Shown here piece by piece: positions 7,843 through 15,119 of a stretch of DNA of 16,669 bases. Both the position numbers and the translations under genes were made by a program. Positions within the stretch are counted from its first letter, which is position 1; each line of letters starts with the position of its first letter. The notes below the pieces were generated by a model that saw nothing but the letters and a program-made list of their open reading frames with translations, was not told the origin of the DNA and searched no databases. The stretch comes from Collinsella aerofaciens (GTDB lineage: Bacteria > Actinomycetota > Coriobacteriia > Coriobacteriales > Coriobacteriaceae): positions 1 through 16,669 of the forward strand of contig JAUUSS010000047.1 in NCBI GenBank assembly GCA_030841765.1, given 5' to 3'.

Positions 7843-9216
7843 ATGGACATAACCATCTCCCTTATCACCACCCTCGTTTTGACCCTCATCAACGGCTACT
7901 TCTCCATGTCCGAGATGGCTCTCACCACGGCTAAGCGCGCCGTGTTGGAGCACGATGCCGAGGAGGGCGATAAGCGCGCCGAGCGCGCCGTCCAGCTCGC
8001 CGCCGACTCCGACCAGCTGTTGGCCACCATCCAGGTCGCCATCACGCTCGTGGGCTTCGCCTCGTCCGCCGTCGCGTCGACGAGTCTGTCCGACCCGCTC
8101 GCCACGTGGCTCATGAGCTTTGGCATCGCGCCGCTCTCCGCCGTCGCGCGCGGCCTGGCGCCGGTCATCATCACCGTCGCGGTCGCCTTCGTATCCATCG
8201 TGATCGGCGAGCTCGTCCCCAAGCGCATCGGCCTGGCCAATGCCGAGGGCGTGTCCAAGCAGGTCGTGGGCCCGCTTTCCGTGTTCCAGAAGATCGCCCG
8301 TCCGCTCGTGCGGCTGACCGGCGCTTGTTCCGATGGCCTGGCCCGCATTCTGCGCATCAAGAGCGCCGACGACCGCCAGAACGTCTCGGAAGAAGAGATC
8401 AAGTACATGGTCTCGGAGCAGGACGACCTCCTCGACGAGGAAAAGCGCATGATCCACGAGATCTTCGACCTGGGCGACACCGTGGCTCGCGAGGTCATGG
8501 TGCCGCGCGTGGACACCACCATGTGCGAGGACGACGAGACGGTCGCCGACGTGTTGTCCACCATGCGCCAGACCGGCTTCAGCCGCATCCCCGTCTATCA
8601 CGAGGACCCCGACAACGTCGCGGGCATCGCGCACATCAAGGACCTGATCCAGCCCGCGCTCGACGGCAAGGGCGACCAGCCCATCGCCAGCTATTTGCGC
8701 GACGCCACCTTTGTACCCGACACCAAGGACATCCTGCCGCTGCTGTCCGAGATGCAGACCTCTCACGACCAGATCGTGGTGGTCGTGGACGAGTACGGCG
8801 GCACGGCCGGCATTATCACCATCGAGGACATCGTCGAGGAGATCGTCGGCGAGATCGAGGACGAGTTCGACCCCGACAACAAGTATCTCACGCGCCTTTC
8901 GCGCCGCGAGTGGCTCGTTGATGGGCGTTTTTCGTGCGATGACGCGATTGAGCTTGGTTGGCCGCTCGAGGAAAGCGATGATTATGAGACCATCGCCGGC
9001 TGGATCTTGGAGCTTTGCGACTCGGTGCCCGACATCGGAGAGGTGTTTGAGGTCGCGGGGTACAAGTTTAAAGTGCAGTCGATGCGTGGCCAGCGCATCT
9101 CGCTCATTCGCGTGATCGCTCCGGCCGAAACCGATAAGAAGGATTCCGAGTCTTCGGTAGACGAGCCGACGACGTCGGGTGCGGGTTCCGCGAATCCGCA
9201 CGACGGCGACGAGTAG
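7843..9216 (+). CDS. HlyC/CorC (CNNM-like) family membrane protein with CBS pair
   Basis: A 457-residue transporter-type protein. The DUF21/CNNM membrane domain (about 1-175) includes GYFSMSEMALTTAKR (18-32) and the helix motif GELVPKRIG (122-130). A CBS pair follows (about 215-335), containing the strongly conserved DEYGGTAGIITIEDIVEEIVGEIEDE region (316-341). Then comes a CorC_HlyC domain (about 350-425) and a short acidic, disordered tail. Relatives are implicated in Mg2+ or Co2+ efflux, with the CBS pair sensing nucleotide and Mg2+; the 'hemolysin' label is historical. GGAGG at 7823-7827 is rather far (15 bases) from the ATG, but no nearer start fits. It is cotranscribed with the next gene, 24 bases downstream. 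Confidence 0.95.
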   Translation: MDITISLITTLVLTLINGYFSMSEMALTTAKRAVLEHDAEEGDKRAERAVQLAADSDQLLATIQVAITLVGFASSAVASTSLSDPLATWLMSFGIAPLSAVARGLAPVIITVAVAFVSIVIGELVPKRIGLANAEGVSKQVVGPLSVFQKIARPLVRLTGACSDGLARILRIKSADDRQNVSEEEIKYMVSEQDDLLDEEKRMIHEIFDLGDTVAREVMVPRVDTTMCEDDETVADVLSTMRQTGFSRIPVYHEDPDNVAGIAHIKDLIQPALDGKGDQPIASYLRDATFVPDTKDILPLLSEMQTSHDQIVVVVDEYGGTAGIITIEDIVEEIVGEIEDEFDPDNKYLTRLSRREWLVDGRFSCDDAIELGWPLEESDDYETIAGWILELCDSVPDIGEVFEVAGYKFKVQSMRGQRISLIRVIAPAETDKKDSESSVDEPTTSGAGSANPHDGDE

Positions 9217-9240
9217 AACAAGGAAGAGTAGGGGAGAGTT

Positions 9241-10074
9241 ATGGCAGGCCTGTTCAACATCCTTAAGGTCACCGTCAGCGAGGACAAGATCTGCGCGCAT
9301 GTGCTGGTGAACCCCGGCATGCCGCTCATGACCTCGGAGGATATCGAGGCCACGGCGCGCGTGTACTACCTGGTGCCGGCGATTGCCAAGCACCTGTGCC
9401 TGGGCGATTCCGGCCGCGAGTTCCAGGACTGCATGGGTCAGACCGAGCTTTGCCATCTGCTTGAGCATGTGACGGTCGAGCTCATGAACGAGACCGGGCT
9501 TGCCGGCAGCATCTCGTGCGGCCGCACGCGCGTAAGCGAGCACGACGAGCGCGTTTTTGAGGTTGAGCTTTCGTGCCCCGACGACGCGCTGGCCATCGGC
9601 GCGCTATCTTCGGCCACCTTTATGATGGACTGGGCGTACCTGCACGCCGACCAGCCTGCCCCCGACGTGGAAGGCACGGTTGCGGGCCTGCGCAACCTGG
9701 TGCTGGGCATGCGCGCCGAGGCCGAGGGCAAGGATCCTCACGAGGCCGTCGCCGTTGCGAACGGCGAAGATGCTGCCGAGGACGAGGGCGCTGACGAGGG
9801 CGATGTGCCGGCCGACGCCGAGCCCGTTGCCGATGCGACCGCCGAGCCTGTTCCCACCGAGCCCCAGGGCGTCCCCAACTTTGACGACGAGCCCCAGGTG
9901 GCGATTGATACCGAGGGCGCGGTTGCCGAGAACCACGAGGCCTCCGCTGCCGTCTTTGGCGGTGCTGCGACGGTTCCGGCAGGACCTGCGCATGAGGGCG
10001 GCCTGCCGCTCGTGGACGGCGCCGGCGAGGACCCGGGTGCCACGGTGGCCATGCCGGCTATGCCCCAGGAGTAG
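9241..10074 (+). CDS. Orphan cyanophycin-synthetase N-domain-like protein with acidic tail
   Basis: A 277-residue protein without a standard name. Residues about 1-135 resemble the N-terminal domain of cyanophycin synthetase in order and spacing as I recall it: PAIAKHLC (46-53), GQTELCHLLEHVTVEL (66-81), TGL (85-87), GRTR (94-97), VFEVEL (105-110) and an Ala-rich helix (116-133). In CphA that domain contacts the polymer; the ATP-grasp and Mur-ligase domains that do the chemistry are absent here and in the whole window. From about 155 onward the protein is a Glu/Ala/Pro-rich, low-complexity acidic tail, probably disordered and cytoplasmic. GGGAGA precedes the ATG. It follows the CorC gene by 24 bases, so a role alongside that membrane protein is possible but unproven. 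Confidence 0.85.
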   Translation: MAGLFNILKVTVSEDKICAHVLVNPGMPLMTSEDIEATARVYYLVPAIAKHLCLGDSGREFQDCMGQTELCHLLEHVTVELMNETGLAGSISCGRTRVSEHDERVFEVELSCPDDALAIGALSSATFMMDWAYLHADQPAPDVEGTVAGLRNLVLGMRAEAEGKDPHEAVAVANGEDAAEDEGADEGDVPADAEPVADATAEPVPTEPQGVPNFDDEPQVAIDTEGAVAENHEASAAVFGGAATVPAGPAHEGGLPLVDGAGEDPGATVAMPAMPQE

Positions 10075-10153
10075 GCCTACGCGTTTATCACCATCACGTA
10101 CCTGCGCCTTTGCCGTACGCAGATGAGCGGAGCGGCAAGTGATGCGCTGCGGG

Positions 10154-10159
10154 TATAAT
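10154..10159 (+). promoter_or_regulatory. Consensus -10 box of the YtxH/PRC-barrel operon
   Basis: A perfect TATAAT lies 51 bases before the next start codon. No good -35 is visible at 16-18 bases upstream (AGCGGC-type sequence), so an activator or an unusual -35 may be used. The predicted transcript begins near 10166. Confidence 0.6.
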
Positions 10160-10175
10160 GGACAGCATTCAAACG

Positions 10176-10195
10176 GTGGGCACCGACGTGCCCGC
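10176..10195 (+). promoter_or_regulatory. 5' UTR hairpin directly ahead of the ribosome site
   Basis: GTGGGCAC (10176-10183) pairs with GTGCCCGC (10188-10195), with one G-U pair, over the 4-base loop CGAC. It ends at the base before AGGAG (10196-10200). It would stabilise the 5' end or modulate ribosome access; it is too close to the start to be a terminator. Confidence 0.45.
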
Positions 10196-10210
10196 AGGAG
10201 AGGAATGATC

Positions 10211-10600
10211 ATGGGTAAGACTTTCAGCTTTGTCTCCGGCGCACTTTTTGGTGCCGCTGCCGGCGCTATTGTCGGCGTTGCTCTGGCCCCGCGCTCGGGC
10301 GCCGAGACCCGCGCCATGGCTGCCGATATCGCCAACGACGCCTGGGACAATATGCGCGACACCTACGAGCACAGCGCCGAGGAGGCCCGTGCTGCGGTGA
10401 ATGACTTTGGCCCGATGGTCGACGCCAAGACCGACGACCTGCGCGCCAAGGTCGACCTGGCCCGCGAGCGCATGGACCAGCTACGCGAGCAGCTCAACGA
10501 CGCCATTTCGGGCGGCAACGTGACGCCTGCCGCCGACGTCGTGGTCGAGAACGCCGTCGAGGCTGATACCGAGGCTGCGGAGCCCTCGACCGAGGCATAA
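10211..10600 (+). CDS. YtxH-type small membrane protein
   Basis: A 129-residue protein. The N-terminus has a glycine/alanine-rich membrane helix (about 7-26) followed by the YtxH hallmark APRSGAETR (26-34). A long charged amphipathic helix follows (about 35-100, with heptad-like spacing), then an acidic low-complexity end. Family members are envelope-associated and often stress-induced, with no known catalytic role. The ATG at 10211 is preferred; the ATG at 10205 is in frame and possible. Only GAGAGGA separates the leader hairpin from the start. The stop codon TAA (10598-10600) shares its last A with the ATG of the next gene, which implies translational coupling. Confidence 0.88.
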   Translation: MGKTFSFVSGALFGAAAGAIVGVALAPRSGAETRAMAADIANDAWDNMRDTYEHSAEEARAAVNDFGPMVDAKTDDLRAKVDLARERMDQLREQLNDAISGGNVTPAADVVVENAVEADTEAAEPSTEA

Positions 10601-11355
10601 TGCGCGCCGGGGATTTTGTCGGCGCCAAGATCTATCGCAAGCCTACTGAGGACAAGCGTACCAAAAAGGACGGCACACCGCGCAGCCCTAAAAAGCTCGG
10701 AAAGATTCACTTTCCGGTCTTTACCCCGGGCGGTACGCGCGTGGTCGGCTTTATGGTCCGCCAGTCCGATATCGCGGGTATGATCGAGCGTCCCGACCGA
10801 TTCGTAGCGCTCGACGCCATTGGTGTCTACGAGGGCGCCATCGCGGTTGACGACGTCAAGGGCACCTACGATACCGCTGCGGCCAAGCGCCTCGACATCA
10901 ACCTGGACGATTGCATCATCTGGGTCGGTATGGACGTGCGCACGGAATCGGGCGACGTCGTGGGCTATTGCTCGGACGTTGAGTTCAAGCCGCGCTCGGG
11001 CATCGTGCAGGCATTCTATGTGACCGCCGGTGCTGCTTCGAGTGTTTTGGTTGGTGACACGCAGGTGCCGCCGACGATGCTGCGCGGCTACGAGAACGGT
11101 GCGATGGTCGTCTCGGACGAGGTCAAGTCGCTCGGGTATTCGGGCGGTGCGGCTGCCAAGGCCGCCGAGGCCAGCGTCGTGGTGGGCGACAAGGTCAAAA
11201 AGGGCGCCAAGGTGCTCGACGACAAGGGATCGGTTGCCGTGGACAAGGGCAGTCGCGCACTGGGCAAGCAGCTCGGCAAGACGCGCGGCATGTTCAAGGC
11301 CTTTAAGGACGAATACCAAAAGGCGAGCGGAGGCTCGTCAAAAGCTACAAAATAG
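10600..11355 (+). CDS. PRC-barrel domain protein
   Basis: A 251-residue soluble protein with two PRC-barrel-like repeats: about 1-90 (LGKIHFPVFTPGGTRVVGFMV at 33-53) and about 100-170 (IIWVGMDVRTESGDVVGYCSDVEF region). It ends in a lysine/alanine-rich tail (about 180-251) that may bind membrane or nucleic acid. PRC barrels occur in ribosome maturation (RimM), photosynthetic reaction centres and many membrane-linked proteins; the specific role here is unknown. It is translated from an ATG overlapping the YtxH gene stop, so the two products are probably partners. A second PRC-barrel-containing protein occurs at 13267, but it belongs to another operon. Confidence 0.8.
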   Translation: MRAGDFVGAKIYRKPTEDKRTKKDGTPRSPKKLGKIHFPVFTPGGTRVVGFMVRQSDIAGMIERPDRFVALDAIGVYEGAIAVDDVKGTYDTAAAKRLDINLDDCIIWVGMDVRTESGDVVGYCSDVEFKPRSGIVQAFYVTAGAASSVLVGDTQVPPTMLRGYENGAMVVSDEVKSLGYSGGAAAKAAEASVVVGDKVKKGAKVLDDKGSVAVDKGSRALGKQLGKTRGMFKAFKDEYQKASGGSSKATK

Positions 11356-11376
11356 CGACGTACCAAATGATGGGAG

Positions 11377-11414
11377 GCAAGCCGGAGACCTGTTGCTCCG
11401 GCTTGCTGTGTTTA
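11377..11414 (+). terminator. Hairpin terminator after the PRC-barrel gene
   Basis: GCAAGCCGGAG (11377-11387) pairs perfectly with CTCCGGCTTGC (11396-11406) over an 8-base loop. It is followed by TGTGTTTA, a modest T-tract. It lies 21 bases after the stop codon and ends just before the ribosome site of the next gene. Confidence 0.75.
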
Positions 11415-11427
11415 TGGGGGAGGGCAC

Positions 11428-12834
11428 ATGCGCCAAAACGGATCCAACTTAAACGGGCGTTCGGGTGCGCGTCCGACGGCGCGCCGCGACCTGGGGCAGC
11501 TGCCCAGCGGTCAGCGCAAGCGTCACCGTAAGCCCGGCGCGATGTATCTCAACCATAGCCGCGGCTTTAGCGATCGCAGCGCTCGCATCGGCAACAGCCG
11601 CACACCCCGTCGTTCGTCTCGCCTGCCCTATGCGCTCATCGCCGTGGGTTGCGCGCTCGTGCTGTTTATCGCTGCCGTCGTGGGCTACGTCAACCGCAGC
11701 GTGGACGTGGCACTTAACGGCCAGAAGACCGCGGTGCGCGTGGGCTCTACGCTGCAGAATCTCATCGACGACCAGGAGTTGACTGACACCTACGACGCAG
11801 GCGACCTGCTGGCCGTCGATGACAGCGTGCTCAAGCGCCATGGGGGCGAAAAGCTGTCGGTGAAGGTCGACGGCAAGCGCGTGAAGCAGGGCAAATGGGA
11901 TAGCCGCGAACTCGAGGGCGGCGAGAAGGTGACGGTCAAGGATGGCCGTAACACCTACGAGAAGCACGAGGTTCAGGCTACGGTTATCGAGCCCAAGCTC
12001 AAGGTCGAGGGCACGGGCGCTATCGAGTATGTGCAGACGTGGGGTGTCCAGGGCCGCTCCGAGGTGTGGGTTGGTGAGCAGTCGGGCAAGACGCAAGACC
12101 GCGGCGAGGTCGTGCCCGCCACCGACTGCGTCGTTGCCTGCGCCAGCGTGGCGCCAAAGGGCAACGAGAAGGTCGTCGCCCTGACGTTTGATGAAGGGCC
12201 GAGCGGTGCCACCAAGCAGATCTTGCAGGTGCTCAAGGAGAAGGGTGTGAGCGCCACATTCTTCCTTTCGGGCGATGCCGCCGAGGCCTCGCCTGCTACC
12301 GCCAAGGCGATTGTCGACGCCGGGTGCGAGGTCGGTTCCAATAGCTATAGCGACGATTCGCTCAAGGGCGAGGATCGCGAGGCGGTGCGCAAGCAGATTT
12401 CGAAGGGAACCGACGCCATCAAGTCGGCAACTGGCGTCAAGACGATGCTGTTGCGCGCCCCCTACGCCGCTTTTGATGAGCAAAATTGGATTGACTCGAT
12501 GGACCTGGTGTCTGCCGTGGTCTCGTGGAATATCGACTCGGGCGACTGGTTGCTCAATGGTGCCGACGAGCAGGTCTCGACGGTGCTCGATTCGGTGACG
12601 CCGGGCAATATCGTGCTGCTCACCGATAGCGACGAGTGCGCCGAGCAGACACTCGAGGCACTGCCTCAGATTATCGACGGCCTCGTCGCGGACGGCTACA
12701 AGATCGTGACGCTGAGCGACCTGGTCAAGACGGACACGTCGCTCAGCAAAAAGCTCACGTCACTGACGAAGGTCACCATGCCCAAGAACGCCGTGTTCCC
12801 CCAACTCGCCGAGGACGACGACACCACGGAGTAG
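11428..12834 (+). CDS. Membrane-anchored NodB-fold (polysaccharide deacetylase-like) protein lacking the metal histidines
   Basis: A 468-residue protein with an Arg-rich cytoplasmic N-terminus (1-66) and one membrane helix (about 67-89). An extracellular DUF348/G5-like region follows (about 91-190, e.g. VDVALNGQKTAVRVGST), then a NodB-homology domain (about 247-435). The fold motifs are in order, but key residues are changed. Motif 1 is TFDEGP (253-258) rather than TFDDGP. Motif 2 is NSYSD (305-309) rather than H-S/T-x-x-H. Motif 3 RAPYAAF (343-349) and the DSGDW motif (370-374) remain. Motif 5 is LLTD (397-400), without its catalytic His. It may be a pseudoenzyme that binds cell-wall glycan, or it may use a different metal. 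GGGGGAGGG precedes the ATG. It is transcribed apart from the upstream operon. Confidence 0.88.
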   Translation: MRQNGSNLNGRSGARPTARRDLGQLPSGQRKRHRKPGAMYLNHSRGFSDRSARIGNSRTPRRSSRLPYALIAVGCALVLFIAAVVGYVNRSVDVALNGQKTAVRVGSTLQNLIDDQELTDTYDAGDLLAVDDSVLKRHGGEKLSVKVDGKRVKQGKWDSRELEGGEKVTVKDGRNTYEKHEVQATVIEPKLKVEGTGAIEYVQTWGVQGRSEVWVGEQSGKTQDRGEVVPATDCVVACASVAPKGNEKVVALTFDEGPSGATKQILQVLKEKGVSATFFLSGDAAEASPATAKAIVDAGCEVGSNSYSDDSLKGEDREAVRKQISKGTDAIKSATGVKTMLLRAPYAAFDEQNWIDSMDLVSAVVSWNIDSGDWLLNGADEQVSTVLDSVTPGNIVLLTDSDECAEQTLEALPQIIDGLVADGYKIVTLSDLVKTDTSLSKKLTSLTKVTMPKNAVFPQLAEDDDTTE

Positions 12835-12850
12835 CTCAAACGAGTGGCAC

Positions 12851-12956
12851 GGTGGGACAAAATTATCAGTAGTGTTTGTCCCAGGTGCGAAAGGTGCATC
12901 GGGCTTGTCGTCGCAAGCGACCCTGGGACAAACACTACTGATAATTTTGTCCCACC
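12851..12956. repeat. Perfect 35-bp inverted repeat built of two opposed hairpins
   Basis: Positions 12851-12885 are the exact reverse complement of 12922-12956, around a 36-base centre. Each arm is itself a palindrome-ended unit: TGGGACAAA (12853-12861), a 13-base core, TTTGTCCCA (12875-12883), repeated in reverse orientation at 12924-12954. The centre holds a further small stem (GCTTG 12903-12907 with CAAGC 12914-12918). It starts 17 bases after the NodB-gene stop. The form fits a REP-pair or a miniature mobile element; no transposase is nearby. It may also end transcription in both directions, although there is no T-tract. Confidence 0.9.
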
Positions 12957-13049
12957 ACTTCGCTGCGGACGACTATGTCACGGATGCGTTAGCGTTTGGT
13001 ATGCCTGCAATGTGCAGCGCATAAATTCGGTGCCGCAGCGCGATGCTGA

Positions 13050-13058
13050 TGCTATAGT
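13050..13058 (+). promoter_or_regulatory. Extended -10 promoter of the MgtE-like/NRMT operon
   Basis: TGCTATAGT contains the extended -10 element TGn followed by TATAGT (13053-13058). No clear -35 is seen at 17 bases (GTGCCG), as is common with extended -10 promoters. Transcription would start near 13065, giving a leader of about 200 nt. Confidence 0.6.
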
Positions 13059-13064
13059 TACTGC

Positions 13065-13266
13065 GGTTAATGAGGGTCAAGAGAAAGGTTACAGGTGAAA
13101 TCCAAACCTCGACCATACAGTCGATGACCCCATGCAGGTGCTTTTTGCGTATGCACGGGGTGTAAGCGTCGAGCGGCGTGCCGCCCGCGCATGCGTATAC
13201 ATATCCAGAAGCCCCCGGACGCCGCACGCGCGGCCGCGTCCGGGGGAATAATGATGGGGAGCACCA
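13065..13266 (+). promoter_or_regulatory. Structured 5' leader, candidate cis-regulatory RNA
   Basis: The roughly 200-nt leader holds a potential three-way junction. P1 is GGGTCA (13074-13079) with TGACCC (13125-13130), P2 is AGGTT (13086-13090) with AACCT (13105-13109), and P3 is CGAC (13110-13113) with GTCG (13120-13123). The C-run of P1 is also the left side of another hairpin, CCCC-A-TGCA (13128-13136) with TGCA-C-GGGG (13152-13160), so the two cannot form together. An 11-bp hairpin (13212-13222 with 13236-13246) sits 9 bases before the GGGGA ribosome site. I cannot assign a riboswitch class; the M-box hallmark AGGTGAGGCTCCT is missing. Confidence 0.5.
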
Positions 13267-15111
13267 TTGAATTATCTGAGTGAGATGCTCAAATTGCCGG
13301 TCTTGGACGTCGACGGCGAAAAGCTCGGCGTGGTCAACGATTTTGGCATTGCTACCGGCGAAGTTTTTCCGCACGTGACGTCGCTCGCGTTCCGCGGCCC
13401 CGGCAAGACGCCGTTTATGATCAGCTGGCGCAAATGGGTCGATCGTATCGACGAGACGGGTGTACACCTTAAGACGTCGGCCACCGAAATCCGTTTTTCG
13501 TACCTGCAGCCGACCGAACTCTTGCTTGCCCGCGACGTGCTCAACAAGCAGATCGTCGACACGCAGGGCATGAAGGTCGTGCGTGTAAACGACATCAAGT
13601 TTTCCATGTCGGGCGAAAATCAGCTGCGTCTGCTGGGCGCCGAGGTCGGTGCCCGCGGTCTGCTACGCGCCATCAGCCCCGCGCTCGAGCATATCGTCGA
13701 AGGCTTTATGAAGCACCTGGGCAAGCCGCTCAGTGAGGACATCATCGCTTGGTCCTACATGGACCTGCTCGACCGCTCGACCAAGAACATTCAACTCTCG
13801 GTGTCGCACAAGACGCTTGGCGAGCTGCATCCTGCCGACATCGCCGACATTATCGAGCAGCTCGACCCGCGCCTACGTGCGCAGGTGTTTGCGCAGCTCG
13901 ATACTGCCCAGGCCGCCGAGGCCATCTCGGAGTTCGATGACGACGAGCTTATGACCGAGATGCTCGAGGGCCTGTCCGACACGGACGCATCGTCGATGCT
14001 GGCCATGATGGACCCGGACGATGCAGCTGACCTGATCGACGAGCTCGATTACGAGAAGGCCGAGAAGCTCCTGCGCCTGATGGGCGTCAAGGAGGAGAAG
14101 GCGATTCGTAACCTGCTGGGGTATGAGGACAACACCGCCGGCCGCATCATGACCTCGGAGTTTGTCTCGCTGCCCGCCACGGCGACGGTCGGCGATGCCA
14201 TCGAGGCGATTCGCAAACTCGATGAGGACTTCGAGAGCGTCTACTACGTCTATACCGAGGATCCGAGCGGCATGCTGACGGGCGTGCTTTCGCTGCGCAC
14301 GCTGATCGTAGCTGACCGCGATGCCACGCTGGGACAGCTGGCCTATCGCGACCTGGTCTATGTGTCGCCCGACGAGGACCAGGAAGACGTGACGGACGAG
14401 ATGACCAAGTACGACCTGGTTGCCATCCCTGTCTGCGACGAGAACCGCCACATCCTAGGTATCGTGACCTTCGATGACGCCATGGACGTTATCGCCGAGG
14501 AGCACCAGGAGGACCTGCAGATCGCCGGTGTCGGCTCGGGCGATAGCGCGTCGGACGACTCGACGAACGTGCTCAGCTGGTTTGTGCATCGCCAGTACTG
14601 GGTTGTCGTGTGGGGCATTGCCTCGTGCATCATGGCAACGGTGCTGGGGACGGCGCTCGGCTCCGCGCATCTGGTGGTGTTCCCCATGTGCGCCATGCCA
14701 CTCGTGCTGCTGGCGGCCTCGCGCATGGTGTCGTTCGTCAAGAACTACTTCCTGGAGTATGACGGTCACGACGACGAGCCCAAGCCGTATCTGGGGTTCT
14801 TCTTCCAGAGCACGGGCATGGGCCTGATTCTGTCACTCGTGACCTACCTGTGCGCCCAGCTGGTGCGCACCGCTGCGTTCCCCGATGCGCCCATGTTTGA
14901 GGAGCAACTCTTTACCGGGTGCTTTAATATCGCTGCCATCATTTGCCTAGTTGGCAACATGAGCGCCGTGATTTACCTGATGGTGCTGTTCTGGCGTGAC
15001 GAGCATGACCTCAATACGTCGGGCACCGCCATGAACGTTATTGCCGTCATGATCTCGTGCGTGGCGTACTGCGCCGCTGCGGTGCTGCTCGCCATGTCGG
15101 TCATGGGCTAG
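13267..15111 (+). CDS. PRC-barrel / MgtE-N / CBS protein with atypical membrane domain (Mg2+ sensor-like)
   Basis: A 614-residue protein. A PRC-barrel-like N-terminus (about 5-165, two repeats) is followed by an MgtE N-type helical domain (about 185-285, rich in Asp and Glu: DDDEL, DPDDAADLIDELD). A CBS pair comes next (about 292-415, starting AGRIMTSEFVSLPATATV). Five membrane helices follow (about 443-466, 469-490, 508-532, 550-575, 588-611). The first three domains are those by which MgtE senses cytoplasmic Mg2+. The membrane part lacks the MgtE pore signature (P-LLMGTGGNAG-type), so it may not be an MgtE channel. The start is TTG at 13267, with GGGGA 6 bases upstream; an ATG at 13285 is the alternative. 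The next gene begins 8 bases after the stop. Confidence 0.85.
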   Translation: MNYLSEMLKLPVLDVDGEKLGVVNDFGIATGEVFPHVTSLAFRGPGKTPFMISWRKWVDRIDETGVHLKTSATEIRFSYLQPTELLLARDVLNKQIVDTQGMKVVRVNDIKFSMSGENQLRLLGAEVGARGLLRAISPALEHIVEGFMKHLGKPLSEDIIAWSYMDLLDRSTKNIQLSVSHKTLGELHPADIADIIEQLDPRLRAQVFAQLDTAQAAEAISEFDDDELMTEMLEGLSDTDASSMLAMMDPDDAADLIDELDYEKAEKLLRLMGVKEEKAIRNLLGYEDNTAGRIMTSEFVSLPATATVGDAIEAIRKLDEDFESVYYVYTEDPSGMLTGVLSLRTLIVADRDATLGQLAYRDLVYVSPDEDQEDVTDEMTKYDLVAIPVCDENRHILGIVTFDDAMDVIAEEHQEDLQIAGVGSGDSASDDSTNVLSWFVHRQYWVVVWGIASCIMATVLGTALGSAHLVVFPMCAMPLVLLAASRMVSFVKNYFLEYDGHDDEPKPYLGFFFQSTGMGLILSLVTYLCAQLVRTAAFPDAPMFEEQLFTGCFNIAAIICLVGNMSAVIYLMVLFWRDEHDLNTSGTAMNVIAVMISCVAYCAAAVLLAMSVMG

Positions 15112-15119
15112 GTGGTCGC

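Noticed and set aside
7049..9216. Hemolysin toxins (HlyIII next to HlyC)
   Set aside because: Family names are historical. The sequences are a PAQR-type membrane protein and a CNNM/CorC-type transporter; neither shows toxin features.
7801..9543. Long minus-strand open frame (580 codons) opposite the CorC-type gene
   Set aside because: It is antisense to a clear family member, has no recognisable domains and is a by-product of the strong third-position GC bias.
12844..13098. Small open frame spanning the 35-bp inverted repeat
   Set aside because: Its sequence is dictated by the palindrome and crosses the downstream promoter; there is no ribosome site.
13065..13266. Standard M-box (ykoK) riboswitch call
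   Set aside because: The conserved 5' core I would expect is missing; only short colinear segments agree, so I report an unassigned leader instead.
15057..15119. Earlier GTG start for the NRMT gene
   Set aside because: It would add 21 residues without family counterpart inside the upstream gene; GTG at 15120 has a ribosome site.
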